Below, in pieces: positions 50,474 to 60,312 of a stretch of 64,000 nucleotides of DNA (the first letter of the stretch is position 1; every line of letters starts with the position of its first letter). Origin of the DNA: an uncultured Sulfitobacter sp. Its GTDB lineage: Bacteria > Pseudomonadota > Alphaproteobacteria > Rhodobacterales > Rhodobacteraceae. The DNA is taken from the NCBI RefSeq assembly GCF_947502895.1, contig NZ_CANNBM010000001.1, forward strand, positions 310,001 to 374,000, written 5' to 3'. Position numbers and translations under genes: made by a program. The notes beneath the pieces are model-generated. The model made no database searches and was not told the DNA's origin. It saw nothing but the letters and a program-made list of their open reading frames with translations.

Positions 50474-53061
50474 TCCGCCGCCAACGGCAAGGCGGCTTGC
50501 GCGACAAGACGTGCCAACTCGGGCTTGCAGGAGCCGCAGTTTGTTCCAGCACAGGTCACAGCGCCCAACGCTTTGACCGTACCTGCCCCCGCATTCACAG
50601 CGGCCAGCAACGTGTTCTGACCCACATTGAAACAGGCACAGACCACAGGCCCCGGATCAGGCTGGTCTTGTCCCATGCGGCCCGCAAGTGCGGCAAGCGG
50701 CGGCGCGGATGTCCCAACATAGGCAATCGCAGCACTACGCGACAGCACAACAGGCTGTGGTGCGGCAAAGAACACGGCTTGTAGAATGTCCTGTTCATAA
50801 AGCGCTACGCGTATGGTGCCCTGTATACCATCGTCCAAAACCGACGCCGTCGCGTCAGGCAATCGCGTAATATCACGCAGCAGTTGCACCCAATCTTCGG
50901 GCGTCTCAAGCGCTGCCATCTCAACTTGCCAGCCCGTCGCGGTGCGGGAGGTTGCAGCGTAGGATGTATCCGCAACAGGCCGTGGCGCGCAGGCCAGAAA
51001 CCCGTACCATCCAGCCTTGAACAAGCTCACCGATACAGAGCCGCGCTTTAGCGCAGGCTGGCCCGAGACCGGATCGGTCACGGAGGCGATGACGCTGTTG
51101 ACGGTGCCACCGCGTGCGGTTTGCCGTGTCCAGTGCATCGGGGCAAAAGGCTGGCCTCGGGCTACACGTTGCGTGACAAGTGCACGCAGGATCGTGCGAC
51201 CAAGGGCGTTTTGCACCTTGACCAGATCACCGTGTACAACGCCCGCCTTTGCCGCATCATCGGGGTGCAGCTCCAGATAAGGCTCCGCCAGATGCGCGCC
51301 AAGCTTTGGAGCTTTACCCGTGCGCGTCATCGTATGCCATTGGTCGCGGTTGCGGCCTGTATTGAGGGTCACGGTATTGAGGGTCGGTACGGCCTTTAGT
51401 GGGGTCGGCGCTTGCACGGCAAGCATCCGCGCCTTGCCATCTGCGTGATAAAATTTGCCGTCCGCAAAGAAGCGTACGTCATTCCGCGGCCACTGTGTCG
51501 GAACCAGAGTGGCATAGTCCACATCGGCAAAGATACTCAGGTCCAGATCGCGGGCAAAGGGGCGTGCTGCGGCATCAAGTGCGATGTATTCGGCAAAGAT
51601 ATCCGCAGGTGTGTCATAGGCGAAGGCCGCACCAAATCCCATGCGCGTGGCGACATCGCTGATGATGCGCCAGTCAGGGCGGGTTTGCGAAGGCGCAGGC
51701 AAAAAGGCGCGCTGGCGCGAGATGCGGCGCTCCGAATTGGTCACGGTGCCGTCTTTCTCACCCCAGCCCGCAGCGGGCAGCAGCACATCGGCCAGATCGC
51801 CCGTATCCGTGCGTGCCATGATGTCGGAGACGGCGACGAAGGGAACATTGCGGATGGCCAGTGCAACTTTGTCTGCGTCTGGCATCGAAACGGCTGGATT
51901 GGTGGACATGACCCACAGCGCCTTGATCTTGCCCGCAGCACAAGCCTCAAACAGATCGACAGCTTTCAACCCCGCTGCTGTGCAGATTGTCGGGCTGTTC
52001 CAGAATTCCTGCACTGTCTCACGGTGGGCGGCGTTCTCGATATCCAGATGGTTGGCCAGCATATTGGCCAGACCGCCGACTTCGCGCCCGCCCATAGCGT
52101 TGGGCTGGCCAGTGACGGAAAACGGGCCACTCCCTGCCTTCCCGATCCGGCCCGTCGCAAGATGACAATTCAGGATCGCGCCGACTTTGTCTGTGCCGCT
52201 GGCGGACTGGTTCACCCCTTGGGAATAGACGGTGACGACCTTGGGCGTGTTCGCCCAAAGCTGAAAAAAGCTAGCGATCTCGTCGGGGGCGGCGCCGCAG
52301 TCCAGCGGATCAGTGGCGCGGGCTGCTGCGATTGCAACGGTGCAGCCCCCCACATGCGCGGTGATATAATCCGTGTCCAGTTTGCTATGATCCGCCAAAT
52401 AGGCGAGCAACCCGTTGAACAGTGCCACATCCCCGTCGGGGGCCACGCGCAGGTGCAGGTCCGCCAGATCACAAGTCGCCGTGCGGCGCGGGTCTATGTT
52501 GACGACCCGCATGTTCGGGCGCGCTTCCTTGGCCGCGGCGATACGCTGGTAAAGGACAGGATGGCACCACGCGAGGTTGGAACCAACAAGGACGATCAGA
52601 TCGGCTTCCTCCAGATCAGCATAGGTGCCGGGAACGGTATCGGTGCCAAAGGCGCGCTTATGTCCTGCGACGGACGACGCCATACAGAGCCGCGAATTCG
52701 TGTCGATATTTGCCGACCCGATGAACCCTTTCATCAGCTTGTTGGCGACGTAGTAGTCTTCGGTCAGGAGTTGCCCCGACACATAAAAGGCCACGCTATC
52801 AGGTCCGTGATCGCGGATTGCCGCGCTGAATTTCTCGGCCACCAGATCAAGCGCGCTGTCCCAATCCGCGCGCTCACCTGCGATCTGCGGGTGAAGGAGG
52901 CGACCCTCGAGATCAATCGTCTCGCCCAGAGCAGAGCCTTTGGAGCAGAGACGGCCGAAGTTGGCGGGATGATCGGGATCGCCTTTGATGGTGCCACCCG
53001 CGCCCGCCAGAACGCCGCAACCGACACCGCAATAGGGGCAAGTGGTGCGCGTCAGGCTCAT
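50470..53061 (-). CDS. nasA: Assimilatory nitrate reductase catalytic subunit
   Basis: Reduces nitrate to nitrite in the cytoplasm. The 863-residue molybdopterin enzyme has the N-terminal [4Fe-4S] cysteines Cys8, Cys11, Cys15 and Cys39 (CPYCGVGC) and Mo-bis-MGD regions such as LVGSNLAWCHPVL and YSQGVNQSASGTDKV. A C-terminal BFD-type [2Fe-2S] domain is added (CACFNVGQ ... CAGTNCGSC), as in the NasA subgroup that accepts electrons within the protein. It overlaps nirD and the TrpD2-like gene by 4 bases each. Confidence 0.96.
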   Translation of the reverse strand: MSLTRTTCPYCGVGCGVLAGAGGTIKGDPDHPANFGRLCSKGSALGETIDLEGRLLHPQIAGERADWDSALDLVAEKFSAAIRDHGPDSVAFYVSGQLLTEDYYVANKLMKGFIGSANIDTNSRLCMASSVAGHKRAFGTDTVPGTYADLEEADLIVLVGSNLAWCHPVLYQRIAAAKEARPNMRVVNIDPRRTATCDLADLHLRVAPDGDVALFNGLLAYLADHSKLDTDYITAHVGGCTVAIAAARATDPLDCGAAPDEIASFFQLWANTPKVVTVYSQGVNQSASGTDKVGAILNCHLATGRIGKAGSGPFSVTGQPNAMGGREVGGLANMLANHLDIENAAHRETVQEFWNSPTICTAAGLKAVDLFEACAAGKIKALWVMSTNPAVSMPDADKVALAIRNVPFVAVSDIMARTDTGDLADVLLPAAGWGEKDGTVTNSERRISRQRAFLPAPSQTRPDWRIISDVATRMGFGAAFAYDTPADIFAEYIALDAAARPFARDLDLSIFADVDYATLVPTQWPRNDVRFFADGKFYHADGKARMLAVQAPTPLKAVPTLNTVTLNTGRNRDQWHTMTRTGKAPKLGAHLAEPYLELHPDDAAKAGVVHGDLVKVQNALGRTILRALVTQRVARGQPFAPMHWTRQTARGGTVNSVIASVTDPVSGQPALKRGSVSVSLFKAGWYGFLACAPRPVADTSYAATSRTATGWQVEMAALETPEDWVQLLRDITRLPDATASVLDDGIQGTIRVALYEQDILQAVFFAAPQPVVLSRSAAIAYVGTSAPPLAALAGRMGQDQPDPGPVVCACFNVGQNTLLAAVNAGAGTVKALGAVTCAGTNCGSCKPELARLVAQAALPLAAE

Positions 53062-53393
53062 GCTGGTGCCTGCGCCGCAATCACGGACCTGTCTAGCAAG
53101 ATGCGGCCGTTCTCAACACGGGCGGGATAAGTCTCTACGCGGCCACTGTCTGCGCCCTGCGCTTCACCACTCTCCAGCGAGAAAACCCAGTTGTGCAACG
53201 GGCAAGTGACGGAGGCACCGTGCACGATGCCTTCGGAGAGCGGCCCCCCCTTGTGCGGACAGGAGTTGTTCAGCGCATAGACTTCATCTTGCGCCGTGCG
53301 GAACACTGCAACACAACCGCCTGCCGTTTTCACCACCCGCGCCCCGCGCTGGGGAACCTCGTCCAACGCGGCAATATCCATCCAATCGCTCAT
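53058..53393 (-). CDS. nirD: Nitrite reductase [NAD(P)H] small subunit
   Basis: A 111-residue Rieske-type subunit of the assimilatory nitrite reductase. The cluster ligands are present: SCPHKGGPLS (Cys-x-His) and TCPLHNWVF (Cys-x2-His), so this NirD should carry a [2Fe-2S] centre. I chose the ATG at 53393, which overlaps the nirB stop by 4 bases. Confidence 0.94.
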   Translation of the reverse strand: MSDWMDIAALDEVPQRGARVVKTAGGCVAVFRTAQDEVYALNNSCPHKGGPLSEGIVHGASVTCPLHNWVFSLESGEAQGADSGRVETYPARVENGRILLDRSVIAAQAPA

Positions 53394-55819
53394 TCCGCTG
53401 CCTCCAAAGCAAGGTTCGCAAGGGGCTGATAGCTTTGCGGTTGCTGCGCCACATGTGCGGCCCAAGGATCATGGCGATAGATGCTCTGGCTGAGCTCGAA
53501 ACGCTCGACCAGCGCGTCCCGCTCGGCCTCGACCCGCTCGGTAATCCAGTCCAGCCCGACCTTGGCCATCCATTTGTACATCCGGTCGAGGTATTTGGCA
53601 TTCTCGCGGTAAAGCTGTGTGATTGCCTTGATCACATCAATCGCCTCTTCTTCAGTGGCGACCTGCACGAGCAGTTCGGTCTCTTTAACGTCCATCCCCG
53701 CCGCGCCACCGATGCTGATCTGAAATCCGCTGTCGACACAGACCACGCCGATGTCCTTGCAGGTCGCTTCTGCGCAGTTGCGCGGGCAGCCCGACACACC
53801 GAGTTTGAGCTTATGCGGCGTCCATGAGCCATGCAGGGTCTTCTCAAGCTTGATACCAAGGCCAGTGCTGTCTTGAGTGCCAAAGCGACAATGATCGGTG
53901 CCCACGCAGGTCTTCACGGTGCGCAGCCCTTTGGAGTAAGCATAGCCCGAGACCATGCCTGCCGCGTTTAGATCAGCCCAGATGGCGAGCAAATCCTCGC
54001 CCTTGACGCCCAGCAGGTCGATACGCTGACCGCCCGTGACTTTAACCGTCGGCACCCTGTATTTGTCGGCCGCATCCGCAATCGCGCGCAGCTCGTTCGG
54101 GGTGGTGATCCCGCCCCACATGCGCGGCACGACACTGAATGTGCCGTCCTTCTGAATGTTGGCGTGCTTGCGTTCGTTGATGAAACGGCTCTGCGGGTCG
54201 TCGCGGTATTCCAACGGCCAATCGGCCAGCAAGTAGAAATTGAGCGCGGGGCGGCAGACATGGCAGCCGCAGGACGTTTTCCATCCGCACTCCTGCCAGA
54301 CGGCAGGCATCGAGGTGAGGCGCTGTGATTTGATCATCCGGCGCACGTCTTCATGGGTCATGTCGGTGCAGGCACAAATGCTTGCTGCGGCAGGCAACAC
54401 AAAATCATCGCCCAAAGTGACAGCCAGAACCTGCTCCACCAATCCGGTGCAGGTTCCGCAGGAGGCCGAGGCCTTGGTGGTGGCCTTTATCGCCGCTAAG
54501 TCGCTGGCTCCTGCTGCGATGGCGTCTTCGATCTGGCCTTTGCAAATGCCGTTGCAGCCACAGATTTCCGCATCACGCGATAAGGCTGCAACGGCTGCGA
54601 GCGGGTCCAGCGGGGTCCCTCCCTGATAGGCGGGGCCAAAGATCAATGTGTCGCGCATCTGTGCGATATCTGTTTTGTCGCGGATCAGGCCGAAGAACCA
54701 GTTGCTGTCGGCGGTATCGCCGTACATCACGGCACCGATCACCACATCATTCTCGATCACTAAACGGCGGTAAACGCCGCGCGCTGGATCACGGAACACG
54801 ATGTCTTCGCGCCCCTCGCCATCGGCAAAATCACCCGCGCTGAACAGATCACAGCCCGTGACCTTGAGCTTGGTCGACAGCTCCTTTTGCACAAATGTCG
54901 CCTCTTCACCGAGCAGGGTTTTGGCCGCGACCCGCGCCTGATCATAGAGCGGTGCGACAAGGCCGAAGATGGTGCCGTCATGCTCCACACATTCGCCCAC
55001 GGCGAGGATATCTGCATCGGATGTTACCATCTGGTCGTCCACATGGATGCCGCGCCCGACGGCCAATCCCGCCTCGGCTGCCAGCGCCACATTGGGACGG
55101 ATGCCCACGGCCATGACCAGCAGATCGCAAGGCAGCTCGGTTCCGTCGTCCAATAACAATGCGCGCACATGCCCGTCCTTGCCGAGTATCTCCTTCGAGT
55201 TGGCGGAGCATCTGATCGTGATGCCTTTGTCCACCAGCGCGCGGCGCAAAAGATAGCCTGCGGCTTCGTCCAGTTGACGCTCCATCAGGTGGCCCATGAT
55301 ATGCACAACCGTGACATCAACGCCGCGTGCGGCCATGCCCGCCGCTGCCTCCAGCCCCAGCAGGCCGCCGCCGATGACCACACATTTATTGTCCTGCCCC
55401 AGCACCATCATCCGCTCGGTATCTTCCAGATCGCGGTAAGCGATCACGCCTTCCAGATCATGACCTGGCAGCGGGATCATAAAGGGGTTGGAACCTGTGC
55501 CGAACATCAGTTTGTCATAGGCCAGAACATCGCCGTTTTGCGCGGTGACCGTTTTGGCCTCGCGGTCGATGCTGGTTATCTTCTCGCCGAAGCGGCAGGT
55601 AATATTATTGTCGGCATACCATGCGGGCGTATGCGTCTCGATCTCGGCATAGGTCTTGTCCCCCGCCAGCACGGGCGAGAGCATAATGCGGTTATAATTC
55701 CCCCGCGGCTCTGCATTGAACAAGGTTACGTCATAGGCGTCGGGGGCCTGCTCAAGCAGGGTTTCCAATGCACGGCCCGTCGCCATGCCAGCCCCTATGA
55801 TAATCAGCTTTTGCTTCAT
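53390..55819 (-). CDS. nirB: Nitrite reductase [NAD(P)H] large subunit
   Basis: Reduces nitrite to ammonium. The 809-residue protein has an N-terminal FAD/NADH oxidoreductase part (LIIIGAGMATGRALETLL; GGGLLGLEAAAGMAARG), BFD-type [2Fe-2S] motifs (CGCNGICKG, CGTCTG), the ferrodoxin-like half domain, and the siroheme/[4Fe-4S] cysteines CVGTDHC and GCPRNCAEATC. I chose the ATG at 55819, which has GGAG upstream and lies 4 bases after the ATPase gene. Confidence 0.96.
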   Translation of the reverse strand: MKQKLIIIGAGMATGRALETLLEQAPDAYDVTLFNAEPRGNYNRIMLSPVLAGDKTYAEIETHTPAWYADNNITCRFGEKITSIDREAKTVTAQNGDVLAYDKLMFGTGSNPFMIPLPGHDLEGVIAYRDLEDTERMMVLGQDNKCVVIGGGLLGLEAAAGMAARGVDVTVVHIMGHLMERQLDEAAGYLLRRALVDKGITIRCSANSKEILGKDGHVRALLLDDGTELPCDLLVMAVGIRPNVALAAEAGLAVGRGIHVDDQMVTSDADILAVGECVEHDGTIFGLVAPLYDQARVAAKTLLGEEATFVQKELSTKLKVTGCDLFSAGDFADGEGREDIVFRDPARGVYRRLVIENDVVIGAVMYGDTADSNWFFGLIRDKTDIAQMRDTLIFGPAYQGGTPLDPLAAVAALSRDAEICGCNGICKGQIEDAIAAGASDLAAIKATTKASASCGTCTGLVEQVLAVTLGDDFVLPAAASICACTDMTHEDVRRMIKSQRLTSMPAVWQECGWKTSCGCHVCRPALNFYLLADWPLEYRDDPQSRFINERKHANIQKDGTFSVVPRMWGGITTPNELRAIADAADKYRVPTVKVTGGQRIDLLGVKGEDLLAIWADLNAAGMVSGYAYSKGLRTVKTCVGTDHCRFGTQDSTGLGIKLEKTLHGSWTPHKLKLGVSGCPRNCAEATCKDIGVVCVDSGFQISIGGAAGMDVKETELLVQVATEEEAIDVIKAITQLYRENAKYLDRMYKWMAKVGLDWITERVEAERDALVERFELSQSIYRHDPWAAHVAQQPQSYQPLANLALEAAE

Positions 55820-55823
55820 TGTC

Positions 55824-57512
55824 TCACTCCGCTGCAAGTGGTTTGGGGGGCGTGGCTTTACCCTTTTTGGAGGTGTTGCCATGCTCGTATTCCTCAAGGA
55901 AATCGAGGACCTCCTGCCGGTAGGTGTAATAATCGGGATGCTCGAGCAGCGCCTTGCGCGTGCGCGGACGGGGCAGGTTCACGTCTGTGATCTTGCCAAT
56001 TGTCGCCTGCGGTCCGTTGGTCATCATCACCACGCGGTCGGCCAGCAGGATCGCCTCGTCTACGTCATGGGTCACACAAACTGCAGTCACTTTTGTGCGT
56101 GACCAGACCTCCATCAGCACCTCCTGCAACTCCCAGCGGGTGAGACTGTCGAGCATGCCGAACGGCTCATCGAGCAGCAACAGCTTGGGCGAGAGGGCAA
56201 AGGCGCGGGCGATGCCAACGCGCTGTTTCATGCCGTTCGACAGCGAGGCTGCGTTCTTGTCCATACTGTCGGCAAGGCCTACACGCTCGAGGTAGTACTC
56301 AATCACATCCTGCCGCTCGGCCTGTGACGCGCGGGGATAGACTTTGTCCACCCCTATCGCGACGTTCTCTTTTGCGGTGAGCCAAGGGAAAAGATTGGGC
56401 GACTGGAAGACAACAGCACGTTCGGGGTCCGCACCTTCCACGTTCCAACCGTCCAGCTTGATCGCACCTTTCGAGATCGGGTTGAGGCCTGCGGCCATGG
56501 TCAGCACCGTGGATTTGCCACAGCCGGAATGCCCGATGAGCGAGATGAACTCGCCCTTGTTAATCTTGAGGTCGAAATCCTCAACTACGGTGAGCGGCCC
56601 TTTGGGCGTGGGGTAGACTTTGTGCAACTGCGAAAATGTGAGGTAGCGTTCTTCAATCGGGCTTTTCTGTGCGTCGGCCACGACTTTTGGCACGGCATGG
56701 ATGGGGGTAACATTTGGCAGGGTCTTCGTCTCGTCAACCTTTGCCTCGATCCCCACATCCATCAGGTATTTCGTGACGCTGGCGCGTAGGGCTTTGAAGG
56801 TATCGTCGTTGTTCATCGCCATCCGGTCACGCGGCCGCGCGATGTTGACGTCGATAGGATCGGCGAGGGTCCCGTCCGGGTTTAGCGGCACGATGCGGTC
56901 GGCAAGCAATATGGCCTCATCCACATCATTGGTAATCAGGATGCAGGTCTTCTTGTCCTGTTCCCAGATGTCGAGAATCTCGTCCGCCAGATTGGCGCGG
57001 GTCAATGCATCCAGCGCGGAGAGCGGCTCATCCAGCAACAGCATCTCAGGGTTCATCGCCAGTGCGCGGGCCACAGCGACCCGCTGGCGCATGCCACCGG
57101 ACAGCTCGGCGGGACGCCGAGATGTAGCATGGCTCAGGCCGACCATGGAGACGTAATGATCGATCTTAACCTGCCGCTCTGCCTTTCCCAGTTTGGGAAA
57201 AACCGCATCCACGGCAAGCCCTACATTGCCGCCCACTGTCAGCCACGGCATCAACGAATAGCTTTGGAAGATAAGCCCCCGTTCTGGACCGGGTTCAGTG
57301 ATAGGCGCACCGCGGTAGGTCAATGTGCCGCTGTCGGGCATCTCAAGCCCAGCGATCATGTTCATAAGCGTCGACTTGCCGGTACCCGAAAACCCGAGAA
57401 TGGCAAGGAATTCCCCCTCCTTCACTTCCAGATTGATACCCTTGAGGACTTCAGCGCGGTGGATGCCCACACCGAAGCCCTTGCTCACGTTTTTGATGCT
57501 CAGAATGCTCAT
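55824..57512 (-). CDS. Nitrate ABC transporter ATP-binding protein with two ATPase domains
   Basis: A 562-residue protein with tandem ABC ATPases. Domain 1 (about 1-230): Walker A GFSGTGKST, signature LSGGMRQRVAVARAL, Walker B LLLDEPLSALD. Domain 2 (about 295-540): Walker A GHSGCGKST, signature LSNGMKQRVGIARAF, Walker B LLLDEPFGMLD. It appears to unite the roles of NrtC and NrtD; there is no solute-binding domain at the C-terminus as in cyanobacterial NrtC. It starts 43 bases after nrtB, preceded by AAAGGAAAG. Confidence 0.93.
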   Translation of the reverse strand: MSILSIKNVSKGFGVGIHRAEVLKGINLEVKEGEFLAILGFSGTGKSTLMNMIAGLEMPDSGTLTYRGAPITEPGPERGLIFQSYSLMPWLTVGGNVGLAVDAVFPKLGKAERQVKIDHYVSMVGLSHATSRRPAELSGGMRQRVAVARALAMNPEMLLLDEPLSALDALTRANLADEILDIWEQDKKTCILITNDVDEAILLADRIVPLNPDGTLADPIDVNIARPRDRMAMNNDDTFKALRASVTKYLMDVGIEAKVDETKTLPNVTPIHAVPKVVADAQKSPIEERYLTFSQLHKVYPTPKGPLTVVEDFDLKINKGEFISLIGHSGCGKSTVLTMAAGLNPISKGAIKLDGWNVEGADPERAVVFQSPNLFPWLTAKENVAIGVDKVYPRASQAERQDVIEYYLERVGLADSMDKNAASLSNGMKQRVGIARAFALSPKLLLLDEPFGMLDSLTRWELQEVLMEVWSRTKVTAVCVTHDVDEAILLADRVVMMTNGPQATIGKITDVNLPRPRTRKALLEHPDYYTYRQEVLDFLEEYEHGNTSKKGKATPPKPLAAE

Positions 57513-57555
57513 ATTCTTTCCTTTATGCGCTACCGCTTCGCTGCTGACGCGCAAG

Positions 57556-58629
57556 TCACCGGTTTGCCGAAAAGGTGAAGGCCGACTGCAGTGCGTACAT
57601 CACGCGGTCCAGCAAGAAGCCGATGATGCCAATGGTGAAGACAGCGACCATGATTTTGGCGAGTGACTGACTTGACCCATTCTGGAACTCATCCCAAACG
57701 AATTTTCCCAGACCAGGGTTTTGCGCCAGCATTTCGGCCGCGATCAGCACCATCCAGCCCACCCCGAGCGACAGGCGCAGACCGGTAAAGATCAGCGGCA
57801 GCGCGGAGGGCAGCACCAGTTTTGTGATTTTGGTATAGGTGTTCATCTTGAGCACGCGGGAGACACTCACGAGGTCTTTGTCGATGCTACTCACGCCCAA
57901 GGCCGTGTTGATCAGTGTGGGCCAAAGCGAGCAAAGCGTCACAGTAATGGCCGATATTAGGAAAGATTTGGAGAACATGCCGTCATTGCTGGCATAGACC
58001 GCCGAGACGATCATGGTCACAATCGGCAGCCATGCCAGTGGCGAGACGGGTTTGAAAATCTGGATCAGCGGATTGAGGGCGGCATTGGCTGTCTTGGACA
58101 GACCCGCCGCAATCCCCAGCGGGATCGCTATGACCGAGGCGATCAGAAAGCCGAAGAAAACCGTGTAGATCGACGTGACGATCTGGTCATAATATGTCGG
58201 GCGGCCCGTATAGACGCGTTCACGCACGTCGTCGGCACGGCCATCGGCCACCAGTTTGGCGTTGCGAACATCTTGGCGCTCATAGAAGGCGGCTTCCTTC
58301 TCTCCTTCGCGTACAGCATCGGCATGCAGACCTTTTGCTTCGGTCCAGACTTGGGCCGGACCGGGCACCGCTCCCAGCGAGGTTTGCACTTTGGGCGCCA
58401 ATGTACCCCATGCTACCAAAAAGAGCATGATCGCCAGCAACGGAACCCCCAAAAGGCGCCAGATTTCCGACAGTTGCGCACGGGGGTTATCCCCTGCCGC
58501 CGCCTTTAGCATTGGTGTCATCCAGCCAAGGCCCAACACCTGAAACCAGGTATCGGCCTTGTTGATGCGGGTGAAAAGGCGGGCGCGCTTCGCCTCGTTG
58601 CTGAGTGTTTCTGGATCAGTGACGGACAT
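57556..58629 (-). CDS. nrtB: Nitrate ABC transporter permease
   Basis: A 357-residue inner-membrane permease of the NrtB/SsuC family. It has six or so membrane segments and the conserved EAA-type loop (near SIDKDLVSVSRVLKMNTYTK and LPSALPLIFTGLRLSLGVGW). A long periplasmic insert with charged residues (about 80-115) follows the first membrane segment. I chose the ATG at 58629, preceded by AGGAG. Confidence 0.93.
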   Translation of the reverse strand: MSVTDPETLSNEAKRARLFTRINKADTWFQVLGLGWMTPMLKAAAGDNPRAQLSEIWRLLGVPLLAIMLFLVAWGTLAPKVQTSLGAVPGPAQVWTEAKGLHADAVREGEKEAAFYERQDVRNAKLVADGRADDVRERVYTGRPTYYDQIVTSIYTVFFGFLIASVIAIPLGIAAGLSKTANAALNPLIQIFKPVSPLAWLPIVTMIVSAVYASNDGMFSKSFLISAITVTLCSLWPTLINTALGVSSIDKDLVSVSRVLKMNTYTKITKLVLPSALPLIFTGLRLSLGVGWMVLIAAEMLAQNPGLGKFVWDEFQNGSSQSLAKIMVAVFTIGIIGFLLDRVMYALQSAFTFSANR

Positions 58630-58659
58630 ATCTTGGGCTCCTGAAATCGGGACGGGCAT

Positions 58660-58688
58660 CTGCCCCCCGCGACCTGCGCGAGGGGCAG
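58660..58688 (-). promoter_or_regulatory. Intercistronic hairpin between nrtA and nrtB
   Basis: A 7-bp stem CTGCCCC/GGGGCAG (with further GC-rich pairing towards the loop) lies just after the nrtA stop, with no T run. It likely stabilises the nrtA message. Confidence 0.6.
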
Positions 58689-58694
58689 GATTGC

Positions 58695-60065
58695 TCAGTT
58701 CTGGATCTGGTTGTTCACGATCATTTGCTGGCCCTTCAGGCCAATTGGCAGGCTTTCGAGGTAGGCGTTGGGTGTGCGCCCGTCATAGGCGATGCCGTCG
58801 ATGATATCCTCAGCGGGGGTCGGCGCTTTGAACCCGTCGCTGTCCCAAGGGAAATCCGCCTCGTTCGCCATGCTCTCATCCACCAGCAGGCGCGCGGCCT
58901 GGAGATAGATGTCGGGGCGGTAGACCTCTTTGGCGGTGTCCATGAACCATTCATCGGATTTCGGCTCTGCGATCTGGCCCCAACGGCGCATCTGGGTCAG
59001 GTACCAGATCGCGTCGGAGTAGAAGGGATAGGTCGCGTTGTAGCGAAAGAATACGTTGAAATCAGGCGCAGGGCGCACATCGCCTTTCTCGAACTCGAAA
59101 AAGCCGGTCATGGAGTTGGCGATCACCTCGGCGTCGGCGCCTACATATTCGGAGCGTGACAGCAACTCGACTGCTTCTTTGCGGTTTGTGTTGTCATTCT
59201 CGTCCAGCCAGATCGCCGCACGGATGAGCGCCTTGGTCAGCGCAACCGTAGTGTTGGGGTTCTCTTCCGCGAACTCGGCAGTGATGCCAAAGACTTTCTC
59301 GGGGTTGTTTTTCCACATGTCATAGTCGGTGATCACGGGCACGCCGATGCCCTTGAACACAGCTTGCTGGTTCCATGGCTCGCCCACAGAGTAGCCAAAG
59401 ATCGTACCTGCCTCCATGGTGGCGGGCATTTGTGGCGGAGGGGTGACGGAGAGGAAAACGTCGGCACCGATCTGGCCAGAGATATCCTGAGGTGAATAAT
59501 AGCCCGGCTGAAGCCCGCCCGCAGCCAGCCAGTAGCGGATTTCGTAGTTGTGGGTCGAGACAGGGAAGACCATGCCCATGTTGAACGGCTCGCCACGGTC
59601 CTTGAACTCTTCCACCACAGGTTTGAGCGCCTCGGCACTGATCGGGTGCTGCGGGCGGCCATCGTCCATTGTAGGGACATTCGGTTTCATTTGCGCCCAG
59701 ATGTCATTAGACACAGTGATCGCGTTGCCATTGAGGTCCATTGAGAACGGTGTGATGATATGCGCCTTGGTGCCGTAGCCAATGGTTGCGGCCAGCGGCT
59801 GACCCGCGAGCATATGCGCCCCGTCAAGTTGCCCGTCGATCACACCGTCCAGAAGCACCTTCCAGTTCGCCTGCGCTTCCAACGTAACAAACAAGCCTTC
59901 GTCCTCGAAATACCCGTTCTCATAAGCGACAGCCAAAGGTGCCATGTCGGTGAGCTTGATAAAGCCGAAGGTCAGCTCGTCTTTCTCAAGATCAAGCATT
60001 TCAGCATAGGAAGCTGTCGCCATCAGGCCCGTTGCCGCGAGGAGTATGGGGAACTTTTTCAACAT
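58695..60065 (-). CDS. nrtA: Nitrate ABC transporter substrate-binding protein
   Basis: A 456-residue periplasmic nitrate-binding protein. The signal peptide is LKKFPILLAATGLMATASYA; the fold shows FGFIKLTDMAPLAVAYENGYF, DGQLDGAHMLAGQPLAATIG and FGYSVGEPWNQQAV, all typical of the NrtA/CmpA family. I start at the ATG at 60065; a TTG lies one codon earlier. It is the first gene after the NasT-type leader, and a hairpin separates it from nrtB. Confidence 0.94.
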   Translation of the reverse strand: MLKKFPILLAATGLMATASYAEMLDLEKDELTFGFIKLTDMAPLAVAYENGYFEDEGLFVTLEAQANWKVLLDGVIDGQLDGAHMLAGQPLAATIGYGTKAHIITPFSMDLNGNAITVSNDIWAQMKPNVPTMDDGRPQHPISAEALKPVVEEFKDRGEPFNMGMVFPVSTHNYEIRYWLAAGGLQPGYYSPQDISGQIGADVFLSVTPPPQMPATMEAGTIFGYSVGEPWNQQAVFKGIGVPVITDYDMWKNNPEKVFGITAEFAEENPNTTVALTKALIRAAIWLDENDNTNRKEAVELLSRSEYVGADAEVIANSMTGFFEFEKGDVRPAPDFNVFFRYNATYPFYSDAIWYLTQMRRWGQIAEPKSDEWFMDTAKEVYRPDIYLQAARLLVDESMANEADFPWDSDGFKAPTPAEDIIDGIAYDGRTPNAYLESLPIGLKGQQMIVNNQIQN

Positions 60066-60107
60066 CAATCATGTCCTTTGTCTGGTCGGGCAAAGCCCGC
60101 AAAAACG

Positions 60108-60161
60108 AAAAAAGCCGCACGTAAGCATCACGGCATTGTCCGTGGTTCTTACGAGCGGCTT
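60108..60161 (-). terminator. Leader terminator hairpin upstream of nrtA (probable NasT antitermination target)
   Basis: On the minus strand a 13-bp stem (AAGCCGC and CGTAAG separated by an A/T mismatch on each side) is topped by an inner stem CACGG/CCGTG with a six-base loop ACAATG, and ends in TTTTTTCG. A smaller hairpin GTGG/CCAC with six-base loop AACACT lies just before it (60168-60181). Two hexaloop hairpins, the second within a terminator, are the layout of ANTAR-controlled leaders. Confidence 0.8.
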
Positions 60162-60312
60162 TGCTCTGTGGAGTGTTCCACCGTCATTGGCAGAAGAGGG
60201 TCAGACAGCAGCGCCGGACCTGTTGGAATAGGATTTTAACAGATCAGGTGTGGGTTCAAGAGATTTCTGCGCTGCGGCATGGATTCTTTGACGGCTGCAC
60301 TAAACTGCCTAA

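Noticed and set aside
51412..53130. A 572-codon open frame on the plus strand opposite nasA
   Set aside because: It is the antisense frame of a GC-rich gene with full nasA similarity; the translation is rich in Arg, Gly and Cys and matches no family.
55824..57512. Two separate ATPase genes (nrtC and nrtD) read as one by error
   Set aside because: A single frame with a plausible linker and no internal stop or RBS; both domains have complete motifs, so I treat it as a real fusion.
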